Shown: positions 9,410 through 17,990, numbered from the stretch's first letter. The stretch is DNA of 36,024 nt from JAAFHB01 sp037133495 (GCA_037133495.1 JBAXOA010000037.1:1-36024), one strand, 5' to 3'. Translations and numbers: made by a program. Notes: a model not told the origin generated them from the letters alone.

Positions 9410-10570
9410 TTATTTATTGGGTTTTCTCAAGTTAACAGGAAGCAGTGCGGGAAAAGGCTGATGAGGCTCAGTCTGATACCAGTAAGCTACGGAAGCAATA
9501 TCGTCATCCAACAGCCTGTATTTTCCGTTTTTCCCCCAGCCCAGTGACTGGATAGTAATTTTTAAATCTTTTTCGAAGCAAATCGGATCAGGCAGGTGCC
9601 AGCGGTAAAGACTCCAGTAAATCGGCAATTGACCTTCTGTTGTAGAAGGGAGCGTAGTGCCTGAGTAGGCAGTGGTGTACGATTCGGCAAAACCATAACT
9701 TCCCAGAAAATAATCTTCCGTTCCCGTGCCGCATATAGTCGGGAATTTTGTATCCCCATCCATAAAAAATTTCACTTCACCTTCGCCAAACCAGCCTTTT
9801 GAAGTCATTTGTGTCCATGCAAGAAAGGTCCCGACATAGCGCCCCTTCCCCTTCACACCGTCTAGGATTACATAAGGATTTTGATTGCTGGTGTTGGCGC
9901 GACGCCACTGAGCATGGAAATATCCGGTATTTTTGGAAACCGGCTTTAATGCATAGGTGATCTGAAAAGCTAACAGATCTAAATCCTTTGCCCCTTCATT
10001 GGTAAAAGTCACTCTGGCATGATGTCTGAAAGGCATTGGCCAGTAACAGTTTAGGGCATTTTGCGGATTTACCACTACAACTTGTGAATTTACCCGGGCG
10101 AACTTTTCATGACCAACAGCAAAGAAGTCCGGTGCAGGAACTTCAACAGATGGGGTAGCTTCTCCATCCCAATAAAACCGCAAAACATTTGCACGGCTCA
10201 ATCCCTCAACCATCCAGATATGTTCAATTGAGCCCGGACCTTCAACGTCCATCAGGGTAACAGTTTCTCCGGCATTAACGCGTAAAAATGGTTTTACTTT
10301 CCAGCCCTGACCAAGACTGTCAGCGGCGCGGGCTGAAGCCGCCGGTTTTAGCTCCGACGGATCAGGAATCGCCATGCCGCCCATTCCCTTTGCACCAGTT
10401 ATATTTTCAGCAGAAATTGATCGGGTCTGCGTGTTATCAAGATTGGGCAGATCTGTCAACCCCGATTGAAGGTAGAAGTTATTTGTTTTGCATCCGATCA
10501 GAATTAAACAAACGCAAATACCTGCGAGACTTAATTTTTTTAAAAATCCCGATTTAGCTGCTTTCATCAT
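9410..10570 (-). CDS. GH172 (DUF2961) furanosidase-like lipoprotein
   Basis: A 386-residue protein with a lipoprotein signal peptide; the lipobox Cys is residue 27 (LIGCKT). It matches the DUF2961/GH172 family in its characteristic segments: GPGSIEHIWM near 112, RFYWDG, PAPDFFAVGH, YWPMPFR, GWFGEGEVKFFMDGD and CGTGTEDYF. The Glu in GEGEV (263 or 265) and Glu285 in GTEDY are the likely catalytic pair. Characterised GH172 members include an enzyme acting on difructose dianhydride I / alpha-D-fructofuranosides and exo-D-arabinofuranosidases. Its position between a GH32-like gene (48 bases upstream) and a beta-helix gene whose start abuts its stop makes it the best clue to the substrate of region A: a D-fructofuranosyl or D-arabinofuranosyl compound. 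Lipidation suggests attachment to the outer membrane or periplasmic side. Confidence 0.88.
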   Translation of the reverse strand: MMKAAKSGFLKKLSLAGICVCLILIGCKTNNFYLQSGLTDLPNLDNTQTRSISAENITGAKGMGGMAIPDPSELKPAASARAADSLGQGWKVKPFLRVNAGETVTLMDVEGPGSIEHIWMVEGLSRANVLRFYWDGEATPSVEVPAPDFFAVGHEKFARVNSQVVVVNPQNALNCYWPMPFRHHARVTFTNEGAKDLDLLAFQITYALKPVSKNTGYFHAQWRRANTSNQNPYVILDGVKGKGRYVGTFLAWTQMTSKGWFGEGEVKFFMDGDTKFPTICGTGTEDYFLGSYGFAESYTTAYSGTTLPSTTEGQLPIYWSLYRWHLPDPICFEKDLKITIQSLGWGKNGKYRLLDDDIASVAYWYQTEPHQPFPALLPVNLRKPNK

Positions 10571-10618
10571 AAGATAATTTGTTTTTTAATTGAATTATTG
10601 ATAATTGACATTACAATA

Positions 10619-12139
10619 TTACCATTGCATTGCTGGAAATAATTTCCACGCTTTTACACTTTCAACCTTTATTGGCGTATCATCTGTAAAGATCTGCACT
10701 CCTATGGCATCCTTTTGTGTCGGATAGAGCACCTGAGTGAGGCATTGCCGGTCGTTGGCAAAAACTTCGAGCATTGATTTATCCAGAAATATCCTAAGAT
10801 GGACTTTTTCACCATTTTTTAAAGTGAATGGGGCATCCTCCGTATCGGAAACAGGGTTATGTTTGGGGTCAGGAGAAGCAAAGGCCATGGCGAACTCGTT
10901 ATAAACCGGCTGATTAATTCCGGAATTGCGCATATCTATCCGGAGAATATTTTTGTCTCTGTCAACCACGACTGGTGTTTGTTCGCGGCCATCTTTAGAG
11001 CAAAAAACTTTCACCCCAAATCGTTTCGCCTTACCGGGATCAATCGTAAGATCCATCTCAATAGTATTTCCGGAAATATTATTAAGCGTAACGGACTTAC
11101 CTTCTGAAACTGCAAATGGTTTCTCCTGCACCTCACTATATCTTAGTGTTTTAATATCCTGAGCCGGCTCAATATTCAATGAAAGCTTATCCTTCGAGAG
11201 CGTCAGAACCCGAGGCATTGACATGGTACCGCTTGAAGCCCCCGACTTCCGGTCAAGTACCCAGGCCCACATAATCCGTCTGCCCCGATCGTCGAGTAAG
11301 GTTTCAGGGGCAAACATGGTTCCTCCGGGCCAGTTCATCCTGTGATGCGACTCAGGATTAAACTGTTTGCCATTCCAGGTGCCGATATAATAGCGTGCAC
11401 CACGGGAATGGCTAATGCACAGAAGCACCCATTTATCGCCAAGCCTGAAAAAATCGGGACATGAAATATCTTCAAAAACGTCTACATCGGGCATATTGTG
11501 TGTCATAAATTCTCCGATCTTTTTCATCGGCTGATCGTAGTTATCACCTGTATATAAAACAGGTGGATTGGGATGTTTGGCTCCTGGAAGCCCTCCCGAA
11601 ATCTGATAATAGGTATCACCCTCGAGCCACATATGGGGATCCCAGCCTGGTTTAGCGATAGGATTTGTTTTCGGTTTTGTCCATTGATCCAGCTCTTTAT
11701 CGCTACTGTAGGCGACACAATTCCCATCTGTTCCCAGACCATGATAAGCTAAAACCACATTACCATCTTTGGCAATAAATGCGTTACCGCTAAAAATATC
11801 GTGTTCCGGATCGCCTGGAAGTGGTTTTAAATCATTGGCATACCACCTCCAATGGAACAAATCAATACTTGAAAGATGCTGCCAGTTACATTTGCCTTCG
11901 TCCTGATAGATATACCAGAGATGATAAACACCATCTTTGAAAATGGCACCGTTTGGGTCGAATGGCATTGCTTTCCCTTCCGCAATTGTCAGGTGCCATA
12001 CGGGACGGATCGGATCATTCAGCTCCATACGCCTGATTTTTCGCGCTGAAGTTATATCCTCAGGTTTGATTTCCTGAGAAGAGGTTATAAGTGGCAGAAC
12101 CAATAAAAAGGCAACTGGAACTGTTAGTTTAAACTTCAT
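10619..12139 (-). CDS. GH32-like beta-fructofuranosidase-fold protein, atypical active site (second copy)
   Basis: A 506-residue secreted protein (signal peptide ending LITSSQ). Its propeller spans about residues 45-345 and a C-terminal beta-sandwich follows (MLEVFANDRQCLTQVLYP). GH32 landmarks: FDPNG with Asp61 as nucleophile candidate, IFSGNAF, RGARYYIG, MFAPET and GRRIMWAW. As in the paralogue at 4761-6434, the Arg of RDP is missing (GWDPH, Asp167) and the acid/base Glu of ECP is replaced (EDISCP: Ser226 before Cys227, Glu223-Asp224 upstream). It is the first gene of region A and has a promoter-like element 30 bases upstream. The two copies differ in length and blade loops, so they are not a recent duplication and probably have distinct roles, for example chain cleavage and oligosaccharide trimming. 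Confidence 0.86.
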   Translation of the reverse strand: MKFKLTVPVAFLLVLPLITSSQEIKPEDITSARKIRRMELNDPIRPVWHLTIAEGKAMPFDPNGAIFKDGVYHLWYIYQDEGKCNWQHLSSIDLFHWRWYANDLKPLPGDPEHDIFSGNAFIAKDGNVVLAYHGLGTDGNCVAYSSDKELDQWTKPKTNPIAKPGWDPHMWLEGDTYYQISGGLPGAKHPNPPVLYTGDNYDQPMKKIGEFMTHNMPDVDVFEDISCPDFFRLGDKWVLLCISHSRGARYYIGTWNGKQFNPESHHRMNWPGGTMFAPETLLDDRGRRIMWAWVLDRKSGASSGTMSMPRVLTLSKDKLSLNIEPAQDIKTLRYSEVQEKPFAVSEGKSVTLNNISGNTIEMDLTIDPGKAKRFGVKVFCSKDGREQTPVVVDRDKNILRIDMRNSGINQPVYNEFAMAFASPDPKHNPVSDTEDAPFTLKNGEKVHLRIFLDKSMLEVFANDRQCLTQVLYPTQKDAIGVQIFTDDTPIKVESVKAWKLFPAMQW

Positions 12140-12168
12140 AAAGTTGGAATTAGAGGTTGGAACTATTT

Positions 12169-12176
12169 CAAAAATA
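12169..12176 (-). promoter_or_regulatory. Candidate Bacteroidota -7 promoter element for region A
   Basis: On the minus strand this reads TATTTTTG, an exact match to the TAnnTTTG -7 consensus of Bacteroidota primary promoters. It lies 30 bases before the ATG of the first region A gene. No good TTTG -33 element is visible at the usual spacing, so this is a candidate only. It falls between the repeat-type terminator and the operon start, which is where a promoter would be expected. Confidence 0.4.
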
Positions 12177-12217
12177 CGGATTTTAACGAAGTAATTAAGA
12201 CTAAAATTGACAATTTC

Positions 12218-12269
12218 AGACCTTGAAGGTTTTAAAAACCTTCAAGGTCTATTAAAACCTTCAAGGTCT
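12218..12269. repeat. Palindromic repeat, likely rho-independent terminator of region B
   Basis: A perfect inverted repeat has 16-base arms (AGACCTTGAAGGTTTT at 12218-12233 and its complement at 12235-12250). A third copy of the arm follows at 12254-12269, immediately before the stop codon of the GH20 gene. Transcripts leaving the GH20 gene would meet a strong stem followed by U-rich sequence. Similar ACCTTCAAGGT palindromes are, from memory, frequent intergenic repeats in Bacteroidota genomes, so the element may be both a terminator and a dispersed repeat. Confidence 0.75.
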
Positions 12270-12273
12270 GTTT

Positions 12274-14124
12274 TTAATTCACCCGTTTTGCCAGATCGGC
12301 CAGCGACACAGTAATGATCCTCCCAATAGGTTTCCCATCCCGGAAGGTAATCACCCGGAAGGTATCGGCATCCTTTGGAATCGCAAGTTTTTCTCCCTTT
12401 TTATACAACGGACTATGATGGTCGGGATAAGTATTGTCAAATGTGAAATAACAATCAAGTCCTTCAATTTCGGTAGTCAGCCGGATCAATAAATTACCCT
12501 TTTCATCTTTGGATGGGATGATGATGGCATCATAAAAACTCCGGGCAAAATTGATGTCGGAATTAGCCAGCCGATCTAAATGAAATTCAGTACGGCGGAT
12601 AAAATCAGTCCAGTTCCGGTTCTGTTTAGGAGACCATAATACTTCTGCAAGCGCGAACGAACGTGGCCAGAGCATATACTCGGCATGACGGAAAGTGGGC
12701 ACGCTCTCTGACCAAAGATTCCCTTGTCCGCCCAGAATAAAGGAAGAATCAATGCCATCAGGTACCGGTTCAAAGGCATATACTGTATTTAAACGTAAAA
12801 GGCCGTAAGTAGGTGGCTCAATGGCCGGGTCGCCCTGGTATAAATCAAGATACGCGAAATCATTCGGGCTCATCACCACATGATGACCGGCTTTGGCAGC
12901 AGCGATACCTCCGTTCATGCCCCGCCAGCTCATTACCGTAGCATTGGGTGCCAAACCGCCTTCAAGGATTTCATCCCAGCCCATCAGTTTTTTCCCCTTT
13001 TCCGCCAACATCTTCTCTAACCGTTTGATGAAATAGCTTTGAAGTTCATTTTCATCTTTTAACCCGTTATCCTTCATTCGTTTCTGGCAATCTTCACATT
13101 TTTTCCAGAATCCTTTGTAGCATTCGTCACCACCTATATGGATATATTCAAAAGGAAATAATTCTGCTATTTCGGAAAAGACGGTATTTAAGAATTCGAA
13201 GGTCGATTCCTTCCCAACACAGAGGGTATTATCGTCAATCTTATAAAACGGAGAACCCGGATTTACCTTAGCAGCCGATTTGGAAGAGGATAAATAGGGA
13301 TATGAGGCGATGGCGGCCAGACTATGTCCGGGCACATCTATTTCGGGCAGAATATTAACATGACGTTTCCGGGCATAATCAATAAGCATTCTGATCTCCT
13401 CCTGTGTGTAAAAACCCCCATAGGTTGCTGCTTCGCCCTCAGTCTGAGTTTGCCTGTCCCACCATAATCCTGTACGGGGAACACGCCAGGCACCAATTTT
13501 TGTCAGCTCAGGTAATTTTTTTATTTCGATCCTCCATCCCTGATCATCAGAAAGATGCAACTGCAGAATATTGAATTTGTAGATGACCATCTCATCGATC
13601 AATCGTTTCACTTCTTCGATGGTAAAGAAATGCCGGCTGACGTCCAGAAGGATTCCCCGCCATGCAAAACGGGGCTCATCCTGAATTAATTGCGCCTGTA
13701 TTTGCGGGGCTCCATGGGTTGGGATAAGTTGCAATAAAGTTTGTACGCCGTAGAATAACCCTTGCGCCGTAATTGCCTGAATGTTTATTGCCGCAGGTGA
13801 AATATTCAATACATATCCCTCCTTTGCGGTATTTAATTTTTCGTCAAGGATTAAATTGACAGACGGGACTCCGGATTGAATTCCATTTTGGTTTTTAAGG
13901 GATAGTTGCAGCGTATTCCACGATTTAATCATCGAGGAAGTATAACCGGCGAGGAATTTTAATTGTGGATCATTGTAGGCAATAACCGTCTTTTCGTTGA
14001 TCAGAAAAGAACCTTTCCCCATCTCAACTTTCTTAGGCTGAGGGATAATGTTACTGTTTTGTGCCACTATTATTACTGTCAGGGACATCACAAATAGTGT
14101 AATAATCAGCTTTTTATAGTTCAT
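12274..14124 (-). CDS. GH20 beta-N-acetylhexosaminidase
   Basis: A 616-residue secreted enzyme that removes terminal beta-linked GlcNAc or GalNAc by substrate-assisted catalysis. I take the ATG at 14124 (MNYKKLIITLF...), which gives a clean signal peptide ending IIVAQN; the longer frame from 14151 overlaps the end of the preceding gene and adds a charged N-terminus. Order of domains: N-terminal GH20b domain (about 25-145), TIM barrel from RFAWRGILLDVSRHF, and a chitobiase-like C-terminal segment. HIGGDE near residues 329-334 supplies the catalytic Asp333-Glu334 pair. QLHLSDDQGWRIEI and LPEIDVPGH are standard barrel motifs. The gene begins 7 bases after the stop of the TIM-barrel lipoprotein gene, so the two are cotranscribed. 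It implies HexNAc in the target, or a role in chitin or peptidoglycan-derived sugar recycling. Confidence 0.95.
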   Translation of the reverse strand: MNYKKLIITLFVMSLTVIIVAQNSNIIPQPKKVEMGKGSFLINEKTVIAYNDPQLKFLAGYTSSMIKSWNTLQLSLKNQNGIQSGVPSVNLILDEKLNTAKEGYVLNISPAAINIQAITAQGLFYGVQTLLQLIPTHGAPQIQAQLIQDEPRFAWRGILLDVSRHFFTIEEVKRLIDEMVIYKFNILQLHLSDDQGWRIEIKKLPELTKIGAWRVPRTGLWWDRQTQTEGEAATYGGFYTQEEIRMLIDYARKRHVNILPEIDVPGHSLAAIASYPYLSSSKSAAKVNPGSPFYKIDDNTLCVGKESTFEFLNTVFSEIAELFPFEYIHIGGDECYKGFWKKCEDCQKRMKDNGLKDENELQSYFIKRLEKMLAEKGKKLMGWDEILEGGLAPNATVMSWRGMNGGIAAAKAGHHVVMSPNDFAYLDLYQGDPAIEPPTYGLLRLNTVYAFEPVPDGIDSSFILGGQGNLWSESVPTFRHAEYMLWPRSFALAEVLWSPKQNRNWTDFIRRTEFHLDRLANSDINFARSFYDAIIIPSKDEKGNLLIRLTTEIEGLDCYFTFDNTYPDHHSPLYKKGEKLAIPKDADTFRVITFRDGKPIGRIITVSLADLAKRVN

Positions 14125-14131
14125 ATAATGA

Positions 14132-15244
14132 TTATTTTTTGATGTAATCAATTGGTAAATTATTGTAAGCCCGTGCTAATACTGCAATATTTCGTTCATC
14201 ATCTTTTAGGCTGTCAACCGATTTCGAAAGGTAGTAATCGACCGGAGGCATCATATTCCCTGACACCGGCTTTGTAAACCCATAAAGTCCTACTTTGGCT
14301 TTTATAGCAGCAGGAATCACCTGAGCCGCGTCCTGTTTATTCCAGTTAGCCAGGCACGTTACCAGCCGTGTTTGCTTGCCTAACATACTGCTGACTGTTG
14401 ATGTAGTAGCGATATCTCCGGCCTCATTCAGAACCCAATCGACCTCTTTCAGCATATCAGAGCCGGCAATATCCTTGCTGGTTAACTGACATGAAGTAAG
14501 CCAGATAATGCAGTCGGGCTTCGTCTTTTTCACCGTTTCGCGTATCCTTTTCCAGCATCTTGCAATCGCTTTACGGCGAAATTGCAACTCTGTTTCCGGG
14601 GTGATTTTGTCCTTTCCGGGGAAGGGTTGGTTCATCAGTTCGCCGAACATAACCTGTTCGCAATCGAGCCATTTTAACGGTGGATAGGGTTCCATCGTTG
14701 TCCCGGGGTTCCATAGCCAGTCGATAAAGACACCATCCATATTGGTCTTTTTTATAGCATCTTCGATAGATGCGCAAAGGTAATCGAGATAAATAGTAGT
14801 ATACGGAATATGAGGGCTGGATGGAATTCCGTAGCTTAAATCAGGGTGTTCCCCTCCCCATTTTGTATTGGATCCGGCACAGAAATACCCGAACACTTTA
14901 ATATTTTTCTGATGTGCCAGTTTTACCTGCTCTGTCAGAAAATCATACTTTAATCCGGGTTGTTCAGGCACAATTCCGTTTTTATACCATGCATAACCAT
15001 TACAGGAAACGGCAAACGACTGGATCACATTACACCCCAGTGAAGCGTACCAGTTGACATGTTCTGCAGGATCAGCCTCGGCCCACAAACCCGGTTTGGC
15101 AAATCCGTTTGGGCCTCCCGGTCCCCAGTTAAAATCAATGTCGTAAGCTTTTATTGATGCGTCATCACTTTTTTGTGAAGTTCCCAAACATCCGTAAAGC
15201 AGAACAAAAAACAAGACAGGAATTAAAATTTCGGCTTTCTTCAT
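14132..15244 (-). CDS. TIM-barrel glycosidase-like lipoprotein, function unassigned
   Basis: A 370-residue protein with a lipoprotein signal (LLYGC lipobox near residue 19). The sequence reads as a (beta/alpha)8 barrel related to GH29 or GH-like deacetylase folds: DFNWGPGGPNGFAKPGLW at the start, LGCNVIQSF, HQKNIKVFGYF (strand-like), NMDGVFIDWLWNP (candidate catalytic Asp on a central strand), PDCIIWLTS and VDWVLNEAGD. The FNWGPGGPNG motif is strongly conserved in a family I recall from Planctomycetota and Bacteroidota that has no known activity. It is cotranscribed with GH20 (7-base gap), so a role on the same glycan is reasonable. I do not assign a CAZy family. Confidence 0.65.
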   Translation of the reverse strand: MKKAEILIPVLFFVLLYGCLGTSQKSDDASIKAYDIDFNWGPGGPNGFAKPGLWAEADPAEHVNWYASLGCNVIQSFAVSCNGYAWYKNGIVPEQPGLKYDFLTEQVKLAHQKNIKVFGYFCAGSNTKWGGEHPDLSYGIPSSPHIPYTTIYLDYLCASIEDAIKKTNMDGVFIDWLWNPGTTMEPYPPLKWLDCEQVMFGELMNQPFPGKDKITPETELQFRRKAIARCWKRIRETVKKTKPDCIIWLTSCQLTSKDIAGSDMLKEVDWVLNEAGDIATTSTVSSMLGKQTRLVTCLANWNKQDAAQVIPAAIKAKVGLYGFTKPVSGNMMPPVDYYLSKSVDSLKDDERNIAVLARAYNNLPIDYIKK

Positions 15245-15301
15245 TGTTATGGTTATTTTAGACTATAAAAACTAATGTATTGTTCTAAACAAAATAATCA
15301 T

Positions 15302-16507
15302 TCAGCCCATGTACTCATAAGCTGGAATAAGTTTCACTGTATAACCCTCTTTTTCAATTAAATCCTTCTGATTAAATGTGACAATTACCCCCTCTTTCTT
15401 CTGAAAAAACTTCATGGCTTCGACCAACCCCGCATACTCCCTTTCGAAATTCAGATCATCGATCTGGTAGCACACCTGAACCAGTTCCTCAACTTTCCCA
15501 CGACTAACTGCTGCAAAATCACATTCGCCTTTACCTTTGTAATAGAATAAATCTTTATATTTTCTCCTTAACTGCAGATAAATAAGGTTTTCGAAACGTT
15601 GTCCCATGTTTTCAGTAAAAAGGGTCGCAACTTCAGACACAAAACCCATATCCATGGCATAAACCTTTTTTGGATTACGTGCCTGCGATTTTAAAGAGTA
15701 GCTAAACTGAGGGACAAATTCAATCAAATAGGCATCATGAAGATAAGAAAAATACTCTAAAAAAGTTGTTGCAGACTTAATCCCATACATTCCCGATAGT
15801 TTTGTAGCTGAAATTAAATTACCGATGTTGGACAGCAAATATATGGTAAGCTGGCGAAGTATGCCTATATTCCGGACCGCCTGACGCACTGAGATATCGC
15901 GGATCAGAATGTCGTCAATTAATCTGTTAAGAACCATCCCTTCTCCGCTTTTAACAAATTCAGGCATTCCTCCATTTACAAGATATGCTTGTAAGGAATC
16001 AGAATTTTTCTCTAATCCTTTAAACGTTAAAAATTCATTGTACGAAAATGGGAAAAGCTCTATCGAAAGATATCTTCCGGTTAAATGTGTTCCAAGTTCC
16101 CTGCTAAGCAATGAGGCATTTGAACCGGTTATAAAAACCTGAAAACCTTCGCGCAATAATTGATGAATAAACATTTCCCAATTTTTCACCAATTGTAACT
16201 CGTCAAAACAAAGAATACGAATACCTCTCCGAACAATTTCATTATGTAACCGCGAAAAATCACCATCATCAAAACCGGCTAAACGGATATCTTCAAAGTT
16301 TAGAAATATAGCCTCCGGGTATTTTTGTTTAATTAACTGATGCATCAGGGTACTTTTTCCAACCCGCCGTATTCCCGTGATAATTGTAGCAAATGAATCT
16401 AAAACAGGAACCAAATCCAGCATTTCACGCTTTACCATAGGCTCTCCCGAGAAGAATATTTTTCTTTGACTATCCAAAACAAATGCTATTTGATCTTGTC
16501 TAAACAT
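15302..16507 (-). CDS. AAA+ ATPase with DUF4143-type C-terminus
   Basis: A 401-residue cytoplasmic protein. The P-loop is GIRRVGKST (residues 45-53), Walker B is ILCFDE (Asp102-Glu103), and the sensor region is TGSNASLLSRELGTHLTGR. The second half has the DUF4143 features, including YAMDMGF and a nuclease-like YYKGKGECDFAAV stretch. Such ATPases are very common in Bacteroidota and archaea, occur as scattered stand-alone genes, and their role is unclear. It is unrelated to the surrounding glycosidases, with 57 bases to the next gene and 124 to the previous one. It may mark a junction between two independently acquired sugar loci. Confidence 0.9.
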   Translation of the reverse strand: MFRQDQIAFVLDSQRKIFFSGEPMVKREMLDLVPVLDSFATIITGIRRVGKSTLMHQLIKQKYPEAIFLNFEDIRLAGFDDGDFSRLHNEIVRRGIRILCFDELQLVKNWEMFIHQLLREGFQVFITGSNASLLSRELGTHLTGRYLSIELFPFSYNEFLTFKGLEKNSDSLQAYLVNGGMPEFVKSGEGMVLNRLIDDILIRDISVRQAVRNIGILRQLTIYLLSNIGNLISATKLSGMYGIKSATTFLEYFSYLHDAYLIEFVPQFSYSLKSQARNPKKVYAMDMGFVSEVATLFTENMGQRFENLIYLQLRRKYKDLFYYKGKGECDFAAVSRGKVEELVQVCYQIDDLNFEREYAGLVEAMKFFQKKEGVIVTFNQKDLIEKEGYTVKLIPAYEYMG

Positions 16508-16529
16508 TTCAAATTCAGTTATTTTCCAA

Positions 16530-16537
16530 CAAATATA
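16530..16537 (-). promoter_or_regulatory. Candidate -7 promoter element for the AAA+ ATPase
   Basis: The minus strand reads TATATTTG, an exact TAnnTTTG match, 22 bases before the ATPase ATG. Just upstream lies a near-palindrome (GGATGA-TT-TCATCC at 16557-16570). No clear -33 element is visible. Confidence 0.4.
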
Positions 16538-16556
16538 TTGATTATCCGGAAATAAT

Positions 16557-16589
16557 GGATGATTTCATCCAAATTATATGAATGAAATC
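16557..16589 (-). terminator. Possible terminator or operator hairpin after region C
   Basis: GATTTCAT at 16561-16568 pairs with ATGAAATC at 16582-16589, and the left arm also forms the GGATGA-TT-TCATCC near-palindrome. On the minus strand this lies 40-75 bases after the stop of the six-hairpin gene, where region C transcription would end. There is no T-run, so either termination or regulator binding for the ATPase promoter is possible. Confidence 0.3.
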
Positions 16590-16631
16590 TGAAAATAAGT
16601 GCCGTTATTAAAACCAAGCATCATAAAGGTG

Positions 16632-17966
16632 TTATTTTTCATGTTTAAATACAGTATAAGGAGAGGTAACGGTGGTCATATAAATGGCATTTTGCGGTGC
16701 CTCCAAATTATAACATTCCCAGGGTTCACCATAATCACCCCCTTTGCGAAAATCGCCTGCACGTAAATTATCGATGTATTCTTTGGCAAGCTGTTTCGCC
16801 GCAGGAAGATCGGTTTGCGCCATAACATAGCAAACCCATCCTGTTGGCGTTCCCCAATAGCCCCCGTTTTGATAATCGCCTTTTCTGACAAGGCTTTTTT
16901 CCCAGGCAGATTTTTCACTAAAATCTTCACCAATAAAGATGTGCCTGATATTTCCTGACTTTGCCAAAAGCCCTTTTTTATACCCGTCGGTGATCGTGCG
17001 GGATGCCTTTAGTACCTGTTCTCCTTCGATAATGCCATAGTAGACAGCCATAACGGTGCTCCAGATATCTGCCTGTTTGCTTTTCTCCGTTGAAGCAAGC
17101 AACATTCCACGGGAATCAGAAAAATGCTGGGGTATCTCCTCCTTAAGTCGCCTGGCATTATTGCGATAAACATCAGCTTTATCTTTCTTTTTAAGCAAGT
17201 CGAAAAGTTCAGCAAGCTCAAGTGAAGCCTTATACTTTAGTATCGAAGGCATACAAAGCTCACCGGTGATGGTGATGACATCCCGAAATCCAAAGTCAAC
17301 ACCTCTGAAATCCTCTGTTGCGTAAACGATAACTCCATCCTGTTTGGTGGGAGAGGTTTTATAGGCCAGCTCTAGCCTGTCAATCAGAGCAATTCCTTTT
17401 ATTTTTTCGTTTAGAAGACGAGTGGATGCACTATTTTTGGTGTAAAACCAGGCCATGTCAATAAAGAAAAACTGATCGCAATAGGGAGGCATCATACCCC
17501 ATTTTTTGTTTCCTTGTCCTTTATAGTCGTAGGTGCCTGGAAAATAGATTGGCTTGCTGTCGTCAATCCGTATATGATCGGGTATTGCACCCATTGGAAC
17601 CATACAACCACCATCCGATATCCAGGACTGATCGCATTGGCCTGAGGCGGTAAGCAGCAGCATATGTTTTTGCTCCTGAAGGGTGATAAATCCACTCTCT
17701 ATCGACATGGCATAATCGCGTATCCAGAAGGCAGGATAGCTGTCGTTTCCTCCGGGCTTAATTAAAGTTCCGCCGCTATTATTGCCGCCAAATTCTTTGG
17801 ATATGACTTGATTGGGTTGAATGCGCGACCGTTCAACCACATCTTTGGTAAGTCCTTCAAGGTATTTAAAGTCGCTGTCGGACAGTAAATTATTGATTTT
17901 ATTCTGTCCATTCAGGTTATATGCAGTAAACAGACTTAGCAATAATAAAGTGGCAAAAGTTCTCAT
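16632..17966 (-). CDS. Six-hairpin (alpha/alpha)6 glycoside hydrolase, secreted
   Basis: A 444-residue protein with a signal peptide ending YNLNGQ. It has alpha/alpha-barrel motifs familiar from trehalase, GH63 and GH78-type enzymes: YPAFWIRDYAMSIESG near residue 85 (likely substrate contact and acid region), then late QNGGYWGTPTGWVCYVMAQ and GDYGEPWECYNLEAPQNA (candidate base Glu). It contains no N-terminal beta domain, so it is close to a bare catalytic barrel. The family cannot be fixed by eye. It is the last gene of region C, 24 bases after the propeller gene, and likely acts on an oligosaccharide released by the GH78 and GH29 enzymes. Confidence 0.7.
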   Translation of the reverse strand: MRTFATLLLLSLFTAYNLNGQNKINNLLSDSDFKYLEGLTKDVVERSRIQPNQVISKEFGGNNSGGTLIKPGGNDSYPAFWIRDYAMSIESGFITLQEQKHMLLLTASGQCDQSWISDGGCMVPMGAIPDHIRIDDSKPIYFPGTYDYKGQGNKKWGMMPPYCDQFFFIDMAWFYTKNSASTRLLNEKIKGIALIDRLELAYKTSPTKQDGVIVYATEDFRGVDFGFRDVITITGELCMPSILKYKASLELAELFDLLKKKDKADVYRNNARRLKEEIPQHFSDSRGMLLASTEKSKQADIWSTVMAVYYGIIEGEQVLKASRTITDGYKKGLLAKSGNIRHIFIGEDFSEKSAWEKSLVRKGDYQNGGYWGTPTGWVCYVMAQTDLPAAKQLAKEYIDNLRAGDFRKGGDYGEPWECYNLEAPQNAIYMTTVTSPYTVFKHEK

Positions 17967-17990
17967 TTATTCTATTTTAGGAATTATTTA

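Noticed and set aside
12218..12269. CRISPR-like repeat array
   Set aside because: There are only three arms, two of them forming one palindrome, with no regular spacers and no cas genes.
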